Below are positions 58,083 through 64,000 of a DNA stretch of 64,000 bases, piece by piece. The stretch covers positions 173,143,578 through 173,207,577 of the forward strand of contig NC_067472.1 in assembly GCF_947179515.1 (NCBI RefSeq), given 5' to 3'. Position 1 is the first letter of the stretch. Every line of letters begins with the position of its first letter. The notes under the pieces were generated by a model. It saw only the letters and a program-made list of their open reading frames with translations. It searched no databases and was not told where the DNA came from. The DNA is from Apodemus sylvaticus. Lineage: Eukaryota; Chordata; Mammalia; Rodentia; Muridae. Both the position numbers and the translations under genes were made by a program.

Positions 58083-58740
58083 AACTCAAGAAGTTAGACT
58101 CCAGGAAACCAAATAGCCCTATTAAAAATGGGGTACAGAGTTAAACAAAGAATTTTCACCTGAATAACTTCAGATGGCGGAGAAGCATCTTAAAAAATGC
58201 TCAACTTCATTAGTCATCAGGGAAATGCAAATCAAAACAACCCTGAGATTTCACCTTACACCAGTCAGAATGGCTAAGATTAAAAATTCAGGAGACAGCA
58301 GGTGTTGGCAAGGATGTGGAGAAAGAGGAACACTCCTCCACTGCTGGTGGGGTTGCAAATTGGTACAACCACTCTGGAAATCAGTCTGGCGGTTCCTAAG
58401 ACAACTGGGCACATCACTTCCGACAGATCCTGCTATACCACTCCTGGGAATATACCAAGAGGATTTCCCAGTATGTAATAAGGATATATGTTCTACTATG
58501 TTCATAGCAGCCCTATTTATAATAGCCAGAAGCTGGAAAGAACCCAAGTATCCCTCAACAGAAGAATGGATGCAAAAAAAATGTGGTATATATACACAAT
58601 GGAGTACTATTCAGCCACTAGAAACAATGAATTCATGGAATTCTTAGGCAAATGAATGGAGCTGGAGAATATCATACTAAGTGAGGTAACCCAGTCTCAA
58701 AAGATCAATCATGGTATGCACTCACTAATAAGTGGATATT
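54863..58740 (+). pseudogene. Outer L1 ORF2, heavily broken
   Basis: Stop inside the first 20 codons (SLNIN-stop-LNS). The endonuclease GDFN reads GGFK (Asp145 and Asn147 lost). Further breaks occur at 55841, 56085, 56389, 56799, 57298 and 57669. An expanded TA tract interrupts the region near 58013. FADD is retained at about 56963. Confidence 0.9.
58013..58078. repeat. (AT)33 microsatellite inside L1 ORF2
   Basis: Expansion of the short native stretch CAATATATATAAAGAAC (compare 53147-53163). It encodes only Ile-Tyr in frame. Confidence 0.97.
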
Positions 58741-58984
58741 AACATAGAAAACTGGAATACCCAAAACATAATCCACACATCAAATGAGGTACAAGAAGAA
58801 TGGAGGAGTGGCCCCTTGTTCTGGAAAGACTCAGTGTAGCAGTATAGGGCAAAATTACAACAGGGAAGTGGGAAGGGGTTGGTGGGAGAACAGGGGGAGG
58901 TTAGGGAGCTTATGGGACTTTTGGGGAGTGGGGGCCAGAAAAGGGGAAATTATTTGAAATGTAAATAAAAAATATCGAATAAAA

Positions 58985-59142
58985 AAGATATTTTAAAGCA
59001 AAAGCAAATTTAAATAATACATATCCACAAATCTAGCACTATAGAAACTACTAGAAGGAAAACTCCAACCCAAGGAGCTGAACTACACACAAAAACACAG
59101 GCAATAAGTGATTCTAAGTCAATGTAAACAAAATAAGGGAAG
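58985..59142 (+). mobile_element. Right TSD (58985-58997) and end of very old L1 ORF1
   Basis: AAGATATTTTAAA followed by continuation of the host ORF1 C-terminus (CACTATAGAAACTACTAGAA, GGAAAACTCCAACCCAAGGA). Confidence 0.75.
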
Positions 59143-59605
59143 TGTGGGGCAACAGATCATGTCAGGAAAGTTGGTGTAGCCGAGTGGCTTTGGAAGCCCT
59201 GGAATTTCATACCAGAGGATGATTTATGTTTCACCTGTTCCTGACCATGCCCCTGTCATGTGGCCACAGCACCCCATGGAGAGGATGCTGACAATCAGTT
59301 ACATAGGGGCAACACTCCAAGCCTCTCTATATGTAGATGTGGCATTCCTAACATCTCAGAAGAAGCTAATAAGAAGAATCTGTTGTCATACCCCAACCTA
59401 CCTTAAAATGTATATAAGACCCTATTCAGTAAGACTAAAGTTATGATAACCATTCTATCAAGGATCATCAGAGAACTTTTGTCATGTAAAAGTTGTAACA
59501 CTTCCTGGGGAATAAAGATCTTGCCAGAAGCACTCACTCCGGAGCAGTGCCAGAGATCAGATCAGTAGAGGCAGATGAGCAGAGATGGTCCTCTCTGTTT
59601 GTGCC
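59143..59605 (+). mobile_element. LTR-like element
   Basis: Starts TGTGGGGCAAC. It has TATATAAGAC at 59411-59420, AATAAA at 59511-59516, and a short downstream region. The right border is not clear. The TATA-to-AATAAA spacing of about 100 bp fits a plus-strand LTR promoter, R and U5; the family is not named. Confidence 0.5.
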
Positions 59606-61879
59606 AGCCCATCTGCCCTGTAGTGGTAACTATCTGCTCTAGAGTAGCAACAGCCATAGAAGAGAGTAGTGACTATCTTGAACTGACTGTCCTCTCCTTT
59701 TCAGAGAGTATAATGTTTTTTTTATCACTCTAGCCAGGGAAGAGCCTGCACAGATCTCTTTGGATAGTGTATAAAAACTAGTAATATAGACATGGAAACC
59801 ACATGGGCCAAGAACAGAAGTCACAACAAAAATATGGATGGAAGGTGAGCATTCCTCCCCAACCCAAACACTAGAAACAAAGTGCCTTCCTGTAGATTTA
59901 GGGAAGATAAAAGGACAACTAAAGTCTTCTGGCCAGAGCTATTCTCTGGTGTTGGATGTAGGCCCCACTAGCCCCTGTCTACAACTCTACAAGCCATAAT
60001 AGACCTTGACAAAAGGCTCCATATCTAACTTCTTCTTAAAACAACCAAAAAAAAAAATGGTAACACAACAGCCACTTCCAAGCCACATGGTGGCTGCCAG
60101 TTCTTAAATCAGCAGAAAGGCTTAGTGTTTTAGACCTCTGTAGAATTCCCCCAAAGCAAACAGAACAAAGGAATGTTCTCTTTGGATAAAACATTTATCT
60201 TCTGTTCTCTCATTGATAACTTGTAATCACATAAAAAATAATCCAGATTAGGGAGATATACGCCTACTAAAGGCCCACAAAATAAAAATAGCCAAAACAC
60301 AAGACTCCTTATTTTGGGAAAAGTCCTTCAGATAGCAACATATATGGCCAATAATAATGTTTCCAGCCCTGACTGATGAACTCAAGGAACTTCTCTCATC
60401 TGAAATGGAGATACAAAAGATGAAGAAAAAAACTCTCCTGTGATATTTTTGCCAATCTTAGCTATAATTCAACAATACATAAGACCATCTAAAATAGGAT
60501 AGGTTAATAACAACAAAGCTGCAAGAGTGTCCTCAGTCAAATGAGCTCAAATATGAAGATTCTAGAGACCACTCTTTTTCATATCTCACAGCTCTTACCT
60601 GACTAACAAGAAAAATAAAGTCAATCTACCAAGCCCTGCCTCCTAATCCCTCAATAAAGCACTAAATGAACCATCTATTCCTCCTGATCCTCCTTCCCTC
60701 TCCCAAAGACAGGGCTCTATCAAAAACCAACTAACTCACCTCTCCTTGTACTCTACCTTCCCCAACCAATGGGAGAAAGATATCTCTCCTTCCTCCTTCC
60801 AGAGCCACAAAAGCTAAAGTCCTACCCAAGCTTAAACAAAAATGCCCCAGTTCCATGATCCCTCACCCCTAACCATCGACCATACAACAAATTTTTAATT
60901 TTCATGAGTCCTTTACAAAAACAACCCATGCCTCCGATATTATTCAAGACTCTGATACGGAACTAAAATCCCAAAACACCTTAAAGTTCCCCCTTTAATA
61001 TTAATTCCAATGAAACTAAACCACTCAACTGGTACCCATTCCAAGCCTCACACTTAAAAATAACTCAGACAATAAAAAAATGACATCCACAAACTTAGAA
61101 AAAAAATACTTCCTGCCCCATTCAATGTTTTTTCAAGAAACACTATTTCAAATCAAATGTCTCAAAACAGTCAAATGAAATTGAGACTGAGGTGACACCC
61201 CGTAGGGTTTTGATAACCTCTTTGGCCAAAAGACTTTTCCACTAAAACACAAAGAAACAATACAGGCAACAAACTTTTATAAACAGATCTACCACTTTAA
61301 AACCCAAGCTTAGATAGGCTCACCCCTTTCAGGCTTAAAAGACCCTGCCTTCTCCCTGCTCTTTCTCTGACAAACAACAACAACAACCACAACCACAACA
61401 ACAACAACAACACCCCAAATCTATCTAGTTTTTACATTTCCTGAGGAAGAGTTACCTCCTGAAGCTTTCAACATTTGAAGCTGCATGGGCCCACCACAGT
61501 CACTTCCCACCCAGTGGCCCTGTTCTTGATACTAGCCCAGCCCTGCTCCACAGTCCCCCTGCCAGGCCCAAGCCCCCATCATCTCTCTGCTTTGTTCCTT
61601 GGGAACAGGCATGGTTGTCCAGCTTCCCCTCTCTGCTCAAGCAGAAGTTGCCATCCCTGCTAAGTCCAGTATTCCATATATCACAGCAATGTCTCTCCAC
61701 TCTAGAGTAGCAACATCTATGGGAATGAGCAGAGACTGCCTCAATCACACTCCCCTTTCTCCTTAGAAGATTTCAACTCCTTGCTGGGCCAGAGGACCCA
61801 CAGATTTATCTGGATAGCATCTAGTATACACATGAATAGACACACACACATACACACACACACACACACATATACACAT
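59606..61879. other. Unassigned intron sequence with a diverged direct repeat
   Basis: Blocks 59630-59815 and 61690-61850 share CTCTAGAGTAGCAACA, a CTCC(C)TTT(T)CTCC/TTCAGA-type segment, CACAGAT-T-T-TGGATAG and CTAGTATA/ATAGACA in the same order. Simple (CAA)n is at 61374-61412 and (CA)n at 61843-61870. The second block leads directly into an L1 ORF2 start, so these may be 5'UTR units of an old L1. No gene seen. Confidence 0.45.
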
Positions 61880-61990
61880 CATGAACATAGAAATAATAGA
61901 AATCAACAATCATTAGTCATCAACATCCCTCTGTATCAAAAGACCCAATTCCACAATAAAGAGATACGGGTTAAGGAGTGCTCTCACTAA
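61880..61990 (+). mobile_element. Old L1 ORF2 start fragment
   Basis: About 110 bp equivalent to the ORF2 N-terminus (ATAATAGAAATCAACAATCA, then ATCCCTCTGTATCA and CAATTCCACAATAAAGAGAT). It ends abruptly. Confidence 0.65.
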
Positions 61991-61999
61991 GACTAGAGG

Positions 62000-62230
62000 T
62001 GAGATCACCACTTTCTCTCCAATGACTGTCCAAAGAGGGACCCACCACAAAGTGCATAGCTCACAGAAACAGTGGAGCAGCTGGGGACAGATTCCTTCTG
62101 GTCTCCATTTGTACCACAGCCCTCTGCACCCAAACTTTTCCCAGGAGAGAGGTGGGCTCCCATGATTGCTTTCACTCTTGAGCCCAGAATTGAGAGCATG
62201 ACATTTCCTACAATAAACGTCTAAAGACGA
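62000..62230 (-). mobile_element. L1 5'UTR monomer-like unit
   Basis: On the minus strand it shares the landmark order AGAGTGAAAGCA, TGGGAG, CTCTCTCCTGG, GCAGAGGGCTGTGG and CAGAAGGAATCTGTCCC-GCTGC with 32290-32520. Confidence 0.55.
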
Positions 62231-62463
62231 ACCCATCAGAGGATCACAGAGCATAGGACAGAAGTTTTGATTTGGGTTGAAAATATACACAGAGAATGAA
62301 AACAGCTCTTTTAGAATATTTTTTAAACAGGATTTCTGACTGTGTTTAGAAATCCCAAGAATTACTTAGAGCAATAATATATATATTTTTTAGAATATTT
62401 TCTAGCTGCTATTCATAAAAATTGTCAGAAGAGATAACATGGCTCCATTAGAACATTCTCTGG

Positions 62464-62643
62464 AGTGGTGCGCAGTAGTGGCACATGCCTGTAGTCCCAG
62501 GACTTGAGAGGCAGAGGCAGGCAGATTTTTAAGTTTGAGGCCAGCCTGGTCTACAGAGTGAGTTCCAGGACAGTCATGGCTATACCAAGAGCCCCTGTAT
62601 AAAAAACAAAGCAAAACAAAACAACAACAACAACAACAACAAA
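62464..62643 (+). mobile_element. B1 SINE with (AAC)n tail
   Basis: Near complete B1 in plus orientation: GTGGCACATGCCTGTAGTCC, GAGGCAGAGGCAGGCAGATT, GAGGCCAGCCTGGTCTACAG and AGTGAGTTCCAGGACAG, then an A-rich tail of AAAAC and AAC repeats. In intron 5, antisense to the V2R. Confidence 0.93.
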
Positions 62644-62832
62644 TGTTTTCTAGCTTTCTGATTATAATCAGAAAACTCAAGAATTATTTTTTAGAATTTT
62701 TCTAACAGGATTGCTAACTTGGATAGAAATCCATGAGATAATCGCTTCCTTATCTCCAGTCTTTTCCCATTGGTTTAGGTATAGCTGAATTCTGAGGACA
62801 AGCAGGAAACTTCTCTGTAAACCCGTATTTAC

Positions 62833-62956
62833 CTGTCTCATTGGAAATCTCATTGTCTGCACAGGGAGAACAATCAAAGCAGCAGACAGCCTTGCCTTCC
62901 TGGGCAGCTTTTCTGAATCCAGGCCTACAGCTCTGACTGCACACAGACTGAGGAAT
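62833..62956 (-). CDS. V2R exon 5 (cysteine-rich domain), intact
   Basis: 124 bp, the usual size for this exon. Acceptor TCTCTTAG (62957-62964), donor ACAG|GTAAAT (62833/62832). Encodes IPQSVCSQSCRPGFRKAAQE, then GKAVCCFDCSPCADN and EISNET plus one base, the nine-cysteine linker that couples the ligand-binding domain to the membrane domain. Phase 1 at the end fits exon 6 exactly (NET-D-MDQC). Same strand as exon 6 across a 19.7-kb intron filled with L1. Confidence 0.93.
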
Positions 62957-63986
62957 CTAAGAGAAATGAAAGCTATTAGCGCATTCCTGGGCTTCTATGA
63001 AAAAAATGAGTAAATAGAGAATTTCTGAGTGTAAGAACAGTTAATTTTCAAAAGCTTACATTTAAAATTCGGGCTAATATGTTTTGATATTGCTAATTTT
63101 ATCAGTTTTTGGGCTACACAGCCCATATGTTTAAGTCTTGCCCAACCTGAAGATGTTGATAAGTACAGGTGTTTGAGGTAGTGATCAAGAAAATCATGAT
63201 ACACATCCAGATTCAACATGTCTCTACAGGGATCTTTTATTGGGAAGAGTTTGTTGATGTTAACTGACAACTTTAGAGGTCTTGAATTCATCATGGAAGT
63301 AATCTTACACATCTTCACAAGTAGTTTTATATAGGAATATGCATGAGATAAGAACTACCACAAAGTGGGGGTAAGTATTTCACAGTCCATGGTCACTCAC
63401 AGAATGAAAGTGATAGGAGTGAGCAACCACATTTTTGATCTCTAATTTCACTCTAATTCTGGTTATGAACGTGTCATTGCCACCTCTGGCTATTAAAACA
63501 TACTTTTTCCACAATATAATGAATGCTCACAGAGTCAGCCAAACCAATCTGCCCTTCATTCAGTTGCTTTTGTTGATGATTTATATGATGTAGCAAGTCA
63601 AGCTTTAAACATACTCACATGTACATACACACACACACACACACACACATGCACACACAAACTTGTCATACCATTATGCCTTTTCAGAGGCTGGGAAAGT
63701 AAAATGCCACCTTACCTTATTGTAATTTCTTCATCAAGGTGACAAAATGAACCTATCAGTGTTCTGAGGCAGTAACTAATAGACATTCTCTTTTTAAGAA
63801 ATGCCTGAGAATTAACGAAGTTAAAAATAAACATATCCATTGATCAGAGTCAAGGAATGAATAATAGTCTATGTTATCTGTTTTTGTGTGATGATGCTTA
63901 TTGGTAGTTCAACATTTATTGATACTGAGTGAGAATTATTTTAGTTTTTATGAAAGGTCAGAGCAGCTAAAGAAGTCACAACTCAC
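62957..63986. other. V2R intron 4
   Basis: About 1.03 kb of unique intron with a (CA)n repeat at 63624-63649. The open frame at 62995-63318 shows no V2R similarity and is ignored. Confidence 0.7.
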
Positions 63987-64000
63987 CGTTGTAAACCCTG
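63987..64000 (-). CDS. V2R exon 4, 3' edge only
   Basis: The last 14 bases end in ...GGG TTT ACA ACG followed by a consensus donor GTGAGT (63986-63981). Phase 0 at the boundary suits exon 5 (ATT first), giving GFTT-IPQSVC. The distance to exon 5 is normal for V2R intron 4. Only a few codons are visible, so this is an inference from donor, phase and spacing. Confidence 0.6.

Larger units (their letters stand above)
54069..58984 (+). mobile_element. Outer L1, 3' part: ORF1 C-half, ORF2, 3'UTR
   Basis: Resumes in ORF1 at GAAAACCTTGAGAAG and runs to the 3'UTR and A-run at 58978-58984. The right TSD follows. More decayed than the inner element. Confidence 0.85.

Noticed and set aside
62995..63318. 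V2R exon 4 candidate
   Set aside because: No similarity to the expected exon 4 sequence; a donor with correct phase at 63987 fits exon 4 better.

Overview
The window looks like nuclear DNA of a murid rodent, most likely rat. Most of it is LINE-1 (L1) sequence with rat-type 5'UTR, ORF1, ORF2 and G-rich 3'UTR. There are also B1 SINE fragments, rodent LTR elements, a PUM2-type retropseudogene, and exons of type-2 vomeronasal receptors (V2R, family C GPCR pheromone receptors), which in rodents form large L1-rich clusters. Nothing bacterial or phage-like is present.

Layout: 1-3360 holds the 5' half of a minus-strand young L1 that runs off the left edge, inserted in an older L1 tail (3361-4285). 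4303-18758 is a minus-strand V2R pseudogene: exon 3 at 4303-5103, exon 2 at 5426-5759, exon 1 near 18758. Its first intron is split by a full-length L1 (6775-13388) with both ORFs open. That element's 16-bp target-site duplication (TSD) reappears only at 15769, beyond 2.4 kb of foreign DNA containing an endogenous-retrovirus env remnant and LTR. This points to a 3' transduction. 16.6-17.1 kb has L1 tails. 20.1-21.2 kb is the 5' part of a PUM2 retrocopy, cut off by a truncated minus L1 (21268-23118). 24.4-25.2 kb is an AT-rich tandem array with units of about 160 bp.

25.2-32.7 kb is an older minus L1 into whose ORF1 start a second L1 (26498-32204) inserted, with a clear 15-bp TSD. 34.6-41.4 kb is a mosaic of L1 pieces in both orientations, a fragment of a V2R last exon (35622-35767) and a solo LTR with a 6-bp TSD (36209-36741).

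42218-64000 is the 3' half of a second, apparently intact minus-strand V2R gene. Exon 6 (seven-transmembrane domain, 42218-43155), exon 5 (124 bp, 62833-62956) and the donor edge of exon 4 (63987 onward) have good splice sites and compatible phases. Its 19.7-kb intron 5 carries a twin-primed L1 (44091-44686), an Lx-type L1 (44840-47225) with a nested tail, and an 11.3-kb L1-in-L1 block (47692-58984) flanked by one 13-bp TSD. It also holds an LTR, old L1 5' pieces and a B1.

Overall this is V2R-cluster DNA: one probable functional receptor, at least one dead receptor, and repeated waves of L1 insertion. I found no new multi-gene system. The most informative signals are the L1 with distant TSDs, the homologous-junction L1-in-L1, and a coding microsatellite in a dead receptor exon. 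All identifications rest on reading the sequence and recalling families; no database search was run.
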